Below are positions 46,480 to 56,727 of a stretch of DNA of 64,000 nt, one piece after another. Within the stretch, counting starts at the first letter, position 1; each line of letters starts with the position of its first letter. The translations under genes were made by a program, and so were the position numbers. The stretch is taken from contig OW804097.1 of assembly GCA_942159475.1 (NCBI GenBank), positions 115,766,169 through 115,830,168 on the forward strand, in the 5' to 3' direction. The notes under the pieces were generated by a model. That model searched no databases. It saw nothing but the letters and a program-made list of their open reading frames with translations, and was not told where the DNA came from. This stretch comes from Sthenelais limicola. Its lineage: Eukaryota; Annelida; Polychaeta; Phyllodocida; Sigalionidae.

Positions 46480-46870
46480 CCTGAAGTTTCACTCCGCAAG
46501 TTGTGCCTCGTTAATGTGTTCTTTGATTTGGGAATCCAAAGCAGAGTGGTTTATCATCACAAGCGAACCTTGTGGGTTCGAATCTAGCTGTGCATATAGC
46601 CCTTTCAAGTGACTGGTAGCAAGGTATAGGGTTGATGGTTCGAATCCCGAGGAGCGAGCCTTTTTTACCTTCACCCGTCAGGCACGACCGGCTGTATGAG
46701 GTGGGGTGGTGATATTTGTATTGAAGGATAGCACTGGGCTGTATACCTGTACTTGGATTATTTAATTTCTGAAGTTGTGCCTCATTATAGTCGTTTCCTT
46801 GCGAATATGGCGACAGAGTGGTCTAAAGCTCAGACTTCTTTAGACGTTTCAAATCGTCCTCCCACAAGCA
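46480..46870 (+). repeat. tRNA-like fragments, probable tRNA-derived SINE debris
   Basis: Two segments share CTGAAGTT..TTGTGCCTC and an A-box-like AGAGTGGTYTA (near 46545 and 46815). B-box-like GGTTCGAATC occurs at about 46575 and 46636, the latter followed by GAGCGAGCCTTTTTT with a T6 tract. No segment folds into a full cloverleaf by eye, so a functional tRNA is not claimed. Confidence 0.45.
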
Positions 46871-47287
46871 CTAGTGGAAGAATAGAGCACATAATATTAT
46901 TGTGACTTCTGCTAAAGTTGCTAAGTTCCACAAATATACATAGAGGACACAGAGGATAACTATTACAAAGGAAATGTACATATTCCCCACCGCTGTAACC
47001 ATGGAAACCTATAAGTGCGATGTCACAAATAGCTTGCCTCACTTCATTCATTTGACTTGGAGTTGATACGCGAGTGAACATCCCGCAAGGGAAATTTGGT
47101 CTCTTTCACTGTGATACCAGAGTAGCATCCAATTTGAATAGACCAGGAGGGCATGAGAGTTGGTTATACACAAGCATTCAAACATCTAAAGTCCGTTTGG
47201 AAAGATATTGTTCATTATTACTGCAAGCTTCAAAAGGAGGGGCCTATACTATTTTTACTGGAACAAATTGATTCATACAAGTTCATC

Positions 47288-47505
47288 GCAGTCTAGGCCC
47301 AAAGTTGAGAGTGTCTCTTCAAACGAAGGGAAAGCCTCACGCCTCAAACCGCAAAGCACCAATATAATTCCATTAAAACCGCAAAATGTCATTATATTTC
47401 CATTAACACGCCGAGTCCTAGGCCAGGAAACCGATTAGCGAAGTAGGCGTCTAATCACTGACATACTATTCTTATCTGATCTGAGGGTTTGGACCTAGAC
47501 TTGTT
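47288..47505 (-). mobile_element. Family C TIR element
   Basis: From CAGTCTAGGCCCAAAG to GTTTGGACCTAGACTT, the reverse orientation of 21982-22202. GTTCAT is found just outside both ends. Confidence 0.85.
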
Positions 47506-47811
47506 CATTTTCAACTGGGAGAAACTAATCGAACTTCATCATATCATTCTATCACTACTACATTTTATAATATTATATGACAACTTAGCTGCTTGTTACC
47601 ATGGCAACGAGTGGCTTCTAGGTTCATCACGGCTGTGTGTTTATATTAAATGTTTAATTCCCTTAATATCGACTATTATTACTATACAACTTGTGTAAGT
47701 AGGCTTAGGGATAAATACTGCTTGATATAATTAGCCAATACAGTCATACTCACCCCAGGAGCAACTGTGCCTACTGTTAAGAAGTACAACTCATTTTTAA
47801 TGATTAAACTT

Positions 47812-47955
47812 CTTTAATGATTTTATCTATCCAGGAAAGTGAAACTAAATAGTGTTGGCCTTTGTTCAACCCTACCACATTACAGGGATCAAGTATAAAA
47901 CTACATGCTTTGTCACCCTGCCCTGGTTTCTCTTCGTTTCTAGGGAAGAAAACGT
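47812..47955. repeat. Possible SINE fragment
   Basis: TGATTTTATCTATCCAGGA and TGTTGGCCTTTGTTCAACCC resemble 7095-7140 (TTTATTTTTCCAGG, GGGTTTGGCCTTTGCCATCC). A GAAATGAGATGAGATA tract follows here and near 7268. Weak, by eye only. Confidence 0.3.
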
Positions 47956-48359
47956 TAGTATGGAATGAAATGAGATGAGATAAAAACAAAATTATACGAT
48001 TGGGGGTGATTTTACAGTGCTCTTGCCCCAGATATGACTATGTTGGAGCCCCCACATTATATTTTGATTGCTTAAGGTAACCAAGCCTTGTGGAATATAT
48101 ATATCTCCATATTTGTGTGACGCATTGGAAAACCTTATTCCTACAACCATGTGTATATATATATCCTGGACAAGTTTACTTACGTTTTCATGAACACAAA
48201 CTGAAGTGCATATTTATAGATTTTGCCAACAAATGATTTATTAGCTCAAACATCATTTACCCTCTGTAATAAAAGCCTTAAGACTCATGAGGTGCCATGG
48301 CAACTGATCAGCAGTAAACATTAGCACTACTTTATATAGGCCCAATACCTACACGAGGG

Positions 48360-48470
48360 GCCTACAATTTTGTTATTGTTGGAATTTTTATTTATCTTTG
48401 TGATACTGTCGGTGGGTCGAAACTCCCTACATAGGGAGGATTTCAAGCCCTGCATATATCCTTGACCACA
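48360..48470. repeat. SINE-like dispersed fragment
   Basis: TAGGGAGGATTTCAAGCCCTGC and the preceding GTCGAAACTCCC correspond to 1300-1355. Confidence 0.4.
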
Positions 48471-48696
48471 AAAACTACATGTGTAATGAATATATTCAAG
48501 TGGTGTCAATAACCAATCTAATATCTAATGCACAAATCACCACTAGGGGAAAACCGACGACAGAGCCCCCTAGCGGAGGTGACTAAAGCTCAATATTAGC
48601 CTGAGGCGTGACCACAAGGTCCATGTCACTATTGTAGTATGGATTTACAAGGCTCCTTAAGGCTCTCCAGATAACAGAGAGCAGAAAGGCATAATT

Positions 48697-50088
48697 ATGG
48701 CTGGTACAAACACCTCCAGTCCAATGTTTGCTCCACAATCTACAGTATTCCCCTTTATTAATGAAACCAGCATTGGCTTACCTTCCTTCCTTACCGACCC
48801 AACCCCCCTGCCACCATACCACCCAAACTGTGCTCTTTACGACTTCATCGTCTCGGGTGTGATTGTTGGGGTTTCCTGTTTTCTCGGGTTGATCGGTAAC
48901 GGGGTCTCCTTCGTGATCCTCCACAACGACCCCCAGAAATCAGTGACAACATTCCTTTTAACTGTGCTAGCAGTTGCAGATATGTGTTTTCTGCTGCCAG
49001 TTATATTTCTGTTTGTGCTGCCAGGGTTCTGTAACTTTAACCAGGACTGGTGCCCGAGCACGGTGCACGCGACACTGCCGGTGGCCGACCAGTACGGGTG
49101 GGCTGTGGCTAGCATGGCACATACATTCACTATCTACATCACTATGTTGGTCACCTGGCACCGCTATCTCTGTGTCTGTCTCCCACACGAGGCACCCAAA
49201 TCATCCACCATGACAGTCGCCAAGCGTCAAGTGGCCCTTGTTGCTGTGTTTGCTATCATTTACAACATCCCACGCTTCCTTGAGTTTAGTGTCAACGTAC
49301 GGACTGAGGACTTGACACGCGGGCTACAGGTCAATAATCCTACTAACATTCCTATTGATTTACAAACATCATCTATATTAGATAACATCACAGAGTTTGT
49401 ACATAACCGGACACAAATACCAAACACAATTCTTGGATCAGCTGATAATGTTCATTCTCAAAAAACTAAGGTTATCACATATCGGACGCTGACTGAACTT
49501 GGGAGGAATAGTTGGTATCAAATTGTTTACAAAAATATCTGTTTTTACATCTTTATTTACATTATTCCTCTCCTGTCCCTCATTGTACTCACAACAAGGC
49601 TTGCACATGCGCTCCGGAAACGCCGGCGCTTCCGCTTCCGGTTCAGCTTGAGGTCAAGGACACCTCAAGGTCGTGAGGACAACATAACAATGGTGCTAAT
49701 CGTAGTGGTCATCATCTTTCTCATCTGCCAAACACCAACCTTATTCCAGAGACTACTTTACACAATCTTCGGAGACGAGGGACAAAAATGCAACCATTTC
49801 TTTTTCTATTTTGAGCGGTTTGCAGATTACTTCGCCATTCTGAACTCGTGTATTAATTTCATAATTTATGTCATGTTTGCGAGGAGATTCAGACAGGTGT
49901 TCTGGTCGTCGCTAAGGAGGAGGAGGAGTAGGAGGGGAGGGGGGAGGGGAGGAGGCGGAGGGGAGGGACTGACTCCAGCCATTAGACTGGAGGATGTGGA
50001 TGGGGTGAGTTACTCACAGCAAGACAGACTGTCACACACATGCCTCAGTGAGAAGCCTTCCACCGTGGAAATGGCGAGTTGCTCGTAA
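48697..50088 (+). CDS. Neuropeptide (FMRFamide-receptor-like) GPCR, single exon
   Basis: An intact 463-residue rhodopsin-class receptor, probably a plasma-membrane peptide receptor. Seven hydrophobic segments are visible at about 49-72, 83-108, 133-158, 178-198, 279-301, 330-355 and 375-395. Landmarks are GN at 67-68 (TM1), LAVAD at 91-95 (TM2), WHRY at 154-157 in place of DRY, CQTP at 344-347 (TM6), and NSCINFIIY at 383-391, a neuropeptide-receptor form of NPxxY. Glycosylation sequons occur at N5, N22, N230 and N237. The second extracellular loop is long (about 80 residues) and has no cysteine. None lies at the usual TM3 start either, so the canonical disulfide appears absent. The C-tail has RRRRSRR and a glycine-rich run. 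The ATG is supported by an in-frame TAA 13 codons upstream (48658-48660). The ligand cannot be told from sequence. The family assignment rests on TM6-TM7 motifs. Confidence 0.9.
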   Translation: MAGTNTSSPMFAPQSTVFPFINETSIGLPSFLTDPTPLPPYHPNCALYDFIVSGVIVGVSCFLGLIGNGVSFVILHNDPQKSVTTFLLTVLAVADMCFLLPVIFLFVLPGFCNFNQDWCPSTVHATLPVADQYGWAVASMAHTFTIYITMLVTWHRYLCVCLPHEAPKSSTMTVAKRQVALVAVFAIIYNIPRFLEFSVNVRTEDLTRGLQVNNPTNIPIDLQTSSILDNITEFVHNRTQIPNTILGSADNVHSQKTKVITYRTLTELGRNSWYQIVYKNICFYIFIYIIPLLSLIVLTTRLAHALRKRRRFRFRFSLRSRTPQGREDNITMVLIVVVIIFLICQTPTLFQRLLYTIFGDEGQKCNHFFFYFERFADYFAILNSCINFIIYVMFARRFRQVFWSSLRRRRSRRGGGRGGGGGEGLTPAIRLEDVDGVSYSQQDRLSHTCLSEKPSTVEMASCS

Positions 50089-50094
50089 TAGATT

Positions 50095-50310
50095 TGTTCA
50101 TGTAGAGTTGCTCATGGTTTTTCGTTTTTTTTAATAAATTCTATTGAGTCCAGTTCCGTTGCGGTTTATAATGGTAATCTCCTGGAACCCAGTCAAAAAG
50201 ATAGTTACTTATTCAATCGTTGGGATAGATCTATCTATTTAATCTTTTAATGTTGGGTTGCTCATGTTGGGTTGCTCATGTTGGGTTGCTCATGTAGAGT
50301 TGTATTGGTC
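50095..50310 (+). repeat. GTTGCTCATG short repeat in the probable 3' UTR
   Basis: GAGTTGCTCATG near 50105 and three adjacent TTGGGTTGCTCATG units at about 50253-50300 lie just past the GPCR stop codon. They could be UTR sequence. No function is assigned. Confidence 0.6.
50133..50138 (+). terminator. Candidate polyadenylation signal (AATAAA)
   Basis: An AATAAA lies 45 bp after the GPCR stop. A second is at 50519-50524. Without transcript data it is unknown which is used. Confidence 0.5.
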
Positions 50311-50860
50311 CCTGGTGCTCATAATGATATAGAATTATTGACTGGCAGTGAGGACAGGGCGAGGGCTCTGTTTGTTGATAATGCCCAGGACAAAGCCAAA
50401 ACTTTTGAACTTTGTGATTACTTTTTGAACAATTAATGTATAAATAATGTCTTGATATGAAATATATTAGCTAGACCTTATAATATGTTAGTTAGTTGAG
50501 AAACTAATGTTTATTTATAATAAACTTATTCTCCAATATGACCAACCACTTAGCACTAGACTTTACAACAACAAAAGTCTCTAAATCCTCTATAAATTAT
50601 AATTAAAACTATTAATGTTCTTTTCCTTTTGTCAAGGGTCATACTGGAAGACCACAACATTATTTTTCTGATGCATGGTTCCTATTTGTACACCTACTTA
50701 GGTAAAAATGATTTATATTCTGAATGGAATTGAAAGGGTATTATGAACAACAGGGTCTGATTTCTGTCCGAAGCGGAGGTCATTAATCTCTTTAGTCTAC
50801 TTTGGGACGATTTCAGGCTTCTCTCACCAGTAAACAATGTGTTCTAACAAGGAGAATGTC
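50310..50860. other. GPCR downstream region, nothing else recognised
   Basis: AT-rich DNA that may be distal 3' UTR up to the second AATAAA, then intergenic. No ORF or repeat was identified. Confidence 0.35.
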
Positions 50861-50862
50861 AG

Positions 50863-51277
50863 ATATGTGATGTGTTTCAGGAAAATGAGTCATAAGTCGC
50901 AAAATTGATATTTTTCAAAGTGTTTTTTTCACAAGATCACATTATTGGAATGTTCTGATTGTTGGAGAGTGTGTCACTTATAGGTATGTCAATCAATGTC
51001 CCAAATTTCAGGACAATCTATGCAATATATCCTTTCGTTTTAAAGGTCCTCATATGGACTACATTTAGTTATTTTACTGTTTATTAACCCCCAGAAATAT
51101 TGGAAACCTTTTTTTCAAAAACGAAAATATCAAACTTAAAATCTAGAAATACTTATTGTGCTATTAGACTGTTTACTATCATTGGAATCGGCTTCATCTC
51201 ATCTTTTCAAATATAATGATATCTCAAAATCTATTTTTTGCGACTTATGACCCATTTTCCTGAAACACATCACATAT
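50863..51277 (-). mobile_element. Family B TIR element, best-preserved ends
   Basis: 415 bp. ATATGTGATGTGTTTCAGG followed by AAAATGAGTCATAAGTCGC pairs over about 41 bp with the right end, with one mismatch. It lacks an ORF. It lies 0.8 kb downstream of the GPCR. Confidence 0.9.
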
Positions 51278-51478
51278 TATACTTCTCTCAGTGCACTATA
51301 ACTCTATAATGCATGGTTTCAGCAGGCAATTATAGACCAAAATCGCCCCAGAGGTAGACTAGACAAGAGTATTATTACTGCATTATTACTCACTGCATGG
51401 AAGAGTGTACATCAAGTTGTGGGTGCGTTGAACGTATAGGGTAATAGGCAGACCAGTTCTGTAATACACAATGTGGAC

Positions 51479-51842
51479 TTAAAGTTGCATTCTCAGCTAT
51501 TATAACTAATAAAGTCTTACCTATTTACTCAAATTATGACTTATAGGCCTCATTTATATCAATATGTTGTGGCTGTTTCATGTTTATATAAGAATTAGAA
51601 GTGGAATAGGCCGAGGGAAAACGGCCGCCAGTGAGCGATAATAAGTGAAGTCATCATAGGAACGGATTCGGGCAGGTCCTCTACATACAAATGAGGACGT
51701 TTTAGAAGCCATGTAGCAAAAAGAACTGGACATAATTCTCCAGAATTTCGGTCAAATAACTTTAAGCAGAGTTTGAAAAGAATGGCACAAAATGTAGAAA
51801 ATATTTAGTTTTAACTGATGTTAACTGAGAGTGCTACTTTAT
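51479..51842 (+). mobile_element. Family K TTAA element, compact copy
   Basis: Starts TTAAAGTTGCATTCTCAGC and ends CTGAGAGTGCTACTTTA, so the left flank is TTAA and the right TTTA. The interior has GAGCGATAATAAGTGAAGTC. Confidence 0.8.
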
Positions 51843-51955
51843 GATGTACATACTGGGGCCTGTTGTACAAGCTAAGGAAAGCAGAACTGAGTGTGTGAAT
51901 TATTTGCTACAGGTGAAGGAGTCAAAGAATGTTTTGCCTTCCTACATGTGAAGAA

Positions 51956-52190
51956 GGGTCAGATTTTCAGAAAATGTACAATTGGCAGCTGTACACATTT
52001 TGTAAATTCTGCTAAATTAGGCTGCAATTTGGCCAATACTAGGTAAATTCGAGTATATTTGGCATTGCAGTGATCCTAGCAATATGTTTGGTTAGGTTAA
52101 ACTGTAATTTGAACTTTATTTTCGTCTGAAATGGGGCTTATTTGAGGGGATTGGTGAAGCTGAATTGTACATTTTCTGGCGACTTCACCC
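51956..52190 (+). mobile_element. Family A TIR element, hybrid ends
   Basis: Complete from GGGTCAGATTTTCAG to TTTTCTGGCGACTTCACCC. Among the best-preserved copies. Confidence 0.9.
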
Positions 52191-52435
52191 AGTGAAATCA
52201 CACAAAAATTCCTAACCTTAACTTATGCAACGAGTCCCAACGATACAGGGTTGATTGGGAAGGGATGGGTATGTGATAACCTATGTGAAATATAAAAAAA
52301 ACAGAAATTGTCTGGTGATAAATTTATTTGTAACCTTATATTATGATGTAATTATAATTATTAATATATACAGAGTTTATTTGTATGTATTCCGCAAGGG
52401 ATAGGTGACCAAGGAATATACTTTGGTGTTCACAT

Positions 52436-52510
52436 AATCAAATAGGAGTATTGAATGTCCACCATTTTGGATCTTGATTTACATGGAAGTTTATGTCCAA
52501 TACTACTGGC
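52436..52510. mobile_element. Family D terminal fragment
   Basis: AAATAGGAGTATTGAATGTCC and CCATTTTGGATCTTGATTTACATGG resemble the units at 841-1075. Confidence 0.55.
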
Positions 52511-52649
52511 AGTCTTCCATATTTTGAGTAAAATATGAAGCCATGTCTGATTGAAATATGGTACAAAAGAGCAAATATATTTGGTTTCGATCTAAAATAT
52601 TTGTAAAGTTAAAATAAATAAATTGGGAAAAACATTTTAAAGTAAATCA

Positions 52650-52800
52650 GTGTATGCTCAGAGTTGAGAGACTCCCTCCAAACTGAGGGAAAGCCTCTTG
52701 TTCCAAACCGCAAAATAATTAAGACATATTATAATCCAATCGGGACGCATACTCCGGGGCCGGGAAAGCCATTAGCGCAGTAGGTGTCTAATCACTGGAC
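52650..52800 (-). mobile_element. Family C fragment
   Basis: GCTCAGAGTTGAGAGACTCC, CCAAACCGCAAAATAAT and TAGGTGTCTAATCACTGGAC match 47288-47505. The far end has decayed. Confidence 0.65.
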
Positions 52801-53300
52801 TGTTTGTCAGAACTGAAAGCACATAGGTTGGTCACCTGCTGTGTGCATCACATTGTATATATATTTGTATTGGTAATGTTGTGTTGTCCTACTCATTATA
52901 ATCATATTCAAGATGTAAAATGAACAACATAATTATGTATTAAACGAGAAGCAAATAAAACATTTCTACTTTATTTGTTGGTCATTACTGTCATTTATTC
53001 TGTAATGTTTGAGATATTATCCAGAAACCAGCATGTAAATGTCATGTGGTATACAGCTTTGGATGGCCATGGATCCCAAGGGCAAGATTTCTATTCAAGT
53101 AAATTAATTACATGAAATGAACAAAAACCTTCTGCGAAGAGTTCTTCCTGGTTAGCCCATGAAATAATACATATTCAGATTTCTAAGATAGTAATGATAA
53201 CAAAGCACCACTTATGGATAAAATACTCATCTAGTATTATAGTTAACCCAATGGCTAACTTATTGTTGAAATCTTTAAAACAGTAAATTGTCCATATAAT

Positions 53301-53459
53301 GTAATAATATGGTAAGACTACCATAGTGTGGAGTATATGAGGTGGGCAATATTCACCTCATAAGCCCAGAAGCAATGAGGCCAGAGGTTGAGTTGCTTCT
53401 AGGGTAGGTTTGTATTGTTCACCGAATACCCCACACTGTGGTATTCTTACTGTTATTCC
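53301..53459. mobile_element. Family N: ~160-bp TIR element
   Basis: GTAATAATATGGTAAGACTA and CCATAGTGTGGAGTAT are mirrored by ATACCCCACACTGTGG and TATTCTTACTGTTAT. The interior also pairs partly (GAAGCAATGAGG and GTTGCTTCTAGG). One copy only in this window. Confidence 0.75.
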
Positions 53460-53744
53460 ATGATTTCATGTAAAAAAATCTGTATTTCTCTATTTTTATG
53501 TTTACACTTGTCAAACATTTGCCGCATTGTCTCCTTTGATGCCACTTCCGGTAAAAAAAACACTTTTTCACTTGAAACTTAAATAAAACGTCAGTTTACC
53601 CGAGATTGTCACTGCCAACTATTAATAAGGGATGGGCAGGATTAAGCATTTGACTAATTATTTGAAGTAGATGGGCTTGAATTAATATAAAATCAATAAA
53701 TGAACTTTCCGATCACACCAGGCTGCCGAAAAAACGGGACTTAA

Positions 53745-54625
53745 GCCCCGAATACACAGTCACGATTTGAGGGCCGATTTGGCATCCACGATCCGTCGTA
53801 CGATTTCAAATTGTCCATTTGAGATCGCACATCAGCTCGTAGGTCCCAAATCGTGCCAAAACTCCTACACATGCACGATTTCAGGGCCGATTTAGCGCCA
53901 ATTCAGCGCCGATTTGGATGTACGATTCATCGTAGGGGGAAAAAAGGGTCTTCTGCGATTTCAAATCAAATCGCAGCTGCTTCTACAATTAATCGTCTAT
54001 GTGTAGATGGTGCTGCGATTTATCGTAGACTTCTATAATGAGGTCTACGACAAATCGTAGGTGCTTTTACGATTTTCGGATTTATTCGAAAATCGTTGGT
54101 CCATCTGCGATCTGGCAATATAAAAGAATTTAATTATTAATAATTTTACTTTCAACTGCTATAACTTCCCTAATTTTTGGAGTATCAACATAATTCTTTC
54201 ACTTTTATAATGCAGAGTTTCCCCTCTAGACATGTCGACATTAGGTCTCATTCTTCTCATATTTTATTTTATTTTATTCAACAATTAAAAAGAGAAAAAA
54301 ACAAACCAAAAAATAGGTGATGTGTCACAGAAAAATGAGTAATGTTATATTTTATTTTATTTTTACAGTTTAATAATTTCTTGTTGGCTTCTAGGGTCGT
54401 TTTTTTAAACAATTTTCTCACCTCTATATTTCAGAATCGCAGATCAAATCTTGACTGCCAACCCACCCACGATTTCACTTTTTACCAACGATTTGACTTT
54501 TTTCACCATATCGTGCATGTGTAGGTCTAAAAATAGGCACGATTTCAGGCAAATAAGCACCCACGATTAATCGTAGATCCTGAAATCGTGTCTGATTCCC
54601 AAATCGTGACTGTGTATTCGGGGCT
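53745..54625. mobile_element. Family F: 881-bp TTAA-flanked TIR element
   Basis: GCCCCGAATACACAGTCACG with ATTTGAGGGCC is mirrored by ATCGTGACTGTGTATTCGGGG. TTAA lies exactly outside both ends (53741-53744 and 54626-54629). The interior is packed with CGATTT/AAATCG motifs in both orientations. No transposase is visible; short ORFs are not convincing. Confidence 0.88.
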
Positions 54626-54629
54626 TTAA

Positions 54630-54740
54630 GGGCCTAGTCCACTAAGCCGATTCTCATGCGTTTTTGTGCCGCAGAGGACTCTTTTGCACTAAATTCTGTG
54701 AGAATCGCATGGGAATCGGCTTAGTGGATTAGGTTCTTTA
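54630..54740. mobile_element. Family E TIR element abutting family F
   Basis: GGCCTAGTCCACTAAGCCG to GGCTTAGTGGATTAGG, a ~111-bp near-palindrome with the same core as 43155-43268. Its left TTAA is the right TTAA of family F, so one of the two probably inserted at the other's target site. The right flank reads TTTA. Confidence 0.87.
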
Positions 54741-55039
54741 GGTATGGGTAATTTTGATACTATGCTGATACAGCCCAATTATATTTGTTAGTCCTGAGTG
54801 GCACATATTGTCATTATATTGTCCGCTTATGGCCAAATCGTGAAATAAAACATGGTTAAAGCTACGCTAATTGCTCCTAATAGTTATCATTAGGTATGAA
54901 TCTTCTAGTATCGACGATCCTGACTTTCTCGAATAATTTTCAACAGCTGGTATGTCCTTTAGTAATTGCTTTTTCTCAGAATGCTGTTTTCCCCAGAGTC
55001 ATTTCATGAGCCTGAGCGAACGTCGTTGCAAGAATATAG

Positions 55040-55397
55040 ATTGTGTGCTATCAAGTCGCAAAGAGAATATTGTTCAAAGTGATTCATTCACAAGACCTCT
55101 TTGTTAGAATGTTCCCACTTAGCGTTTCAGGTCATATAAATACATTACTAGATCCCAATACAGTGTACTAAATATATCCTTGTATTTCGAAGGTTAACCT
55201 ATGGAGTAAATTTAATTAGTTTACTGGTAATTGCCCAACTAAAAATATTGCAAACTGTTTTTCAAACCTAAATATATCATATATAAAATGTAGCAACACT
55301 TATTAAATGTTCTTAATGTTAACTATCGTTAGAATCTGCTTGACCTTTTGAAATATGATGATATCTCAAAATCCACTTTTTGCGGCTTGTGACACAT
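55040..55397 (-). mobile_element. Family B element, ends eroded
   Basis: AAGTCGCAAAGAGAATATTG and CTTTTTGCGGCTTGTGACACATCACAAATG are the two ends, both shortened. The interior is recognisable. Confidence 0.75.
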
Positions 55398-55828
55398 CAC
55401 AAATGTCCATAGTTGAACAATAAAACTTCCCAGTCGCTGATAATGAATGCTTCAGGGCGTACCCATTGCATCTTTTATTTATTTTTATAACCATTAATTA
55501 AAGAAAAATAATGGAAACTAAAGAACTTCAGGCAGAATCTGAGATCTCGCGACACAAATGAGGATTTAGGAGCGAATGTATTTTGTTAAAATGGAATTTG
55601 CCATCATTTTGTGCGTGCCCCTAAGCTTTGAAGAATGTTTTCTGCATTTAACGTGAGTTCCTTAAAGTTATTTCTTAAATCACTCAAGAGTATGCTGTGT
55701 CCTGCACAAGAACATGGCTCCCATGAGTTGTGGATTCTGATAAAACACTTTTCAAGACTTAAAACATTTCAAGTTTAGTTAATAGTCAGGTTCACTGTGT
55801 TCATTTTTTAACTTTCGTTGGCATTTTT

Positions 55829-56300
55829 TGGAGATTAGTAAAACTATACATTTTTGGAAACGTCAGAACGTCCGCAATCCAAAAGTGGATGATGTCATTT
55901 CCGCTGAAGCCAATTTTGCAAATTATCAATATTTTTGTAAAAAATGTGAAAAACATGATTTTAATTAATAACAAATTTTAAATCATTAGGAGATTAGTAA
56001 AACTATACATTTTTGGAAACGTCAGAACGTCAGGAATCCAAAAATTGATGATATCATTTGCACCGAAGGCTATTTTGGGAATTATCAATATTTTTGTTAA
56101 AAAAAGGAAAAAATATGATTTTTAATTAATAAAAAATTCTAAATCATTAGGAGATTAGTAAAACTATACATTTTTGGAAACGTCAGTACATCAGCAATCT
56201 CAAAATGCTAGTGCTATTTGCGCCAAAGCGTATTCTTGCAAATTATTGATGTTTTTGTAAAAAAAAGTGAAAAATAATATTTTAATGAAAAATAATCATG
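55829..56300 (+). repeat. Left subterminal ~160-bp repeats, three units
   Basis: GAGATTAGTAAAACTATACA starts at 55831, 55990 and 56151, a period of 159-161 bp. Each unit continues with GGAAACGTCAGNACRTC, TGATGAT/TGATGTCATT and an AT-rich TTTTTAATTAATAAAAAA tail. Confidence 0.92.
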
Positions 56301-56727
56301 CAATTCAATTAAAGGTTTCATGTTAAACAGCCTATTCATGATTGTTTCAAATAATTTCAGATGTTCTGAACAACATATCAAAAGTTGGAAAAAATCGGAG
56401 CATGGAAAAGTACAAAAATACGCAAAACCAAAAAGGCTGCCACTCAAATTTGGCATCGTTAAGATTGTCTTTCTTTTTTTCACTTCTTTTAATGTCAGAG
56501 TTAATATTATGACCAATATTCAGATATATGACCAAAATAGATCAGGATGATAAGTTTCAATTGAAAAATCTGCAGGTCTCAACAAATTTATCTCTTTAAA
56601 TAACAAAAACTATGAAAATCTGCTTAAACTGGGCTAAGTTAATATACTTATTGGTGTCTGTCCCCTGAGTAGTCAAGTATTTCCCCTGATACATTGTAGA
56701 CATGTGGGACTTGAGAATCGATCATCC

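Noticed and set aside
46540..46660. Functional tRNA genes from GGTTCGAATC boxes
   Set aside because: Box B-like sequences are present, but no matching acceptor stem or proper anticodon arm could be folded.
48837..49213. Overlapping ORFs of 73-97 codons within the GPCR
   Set aside because: They are shadows of the receptor reading frame on other frames and strand.
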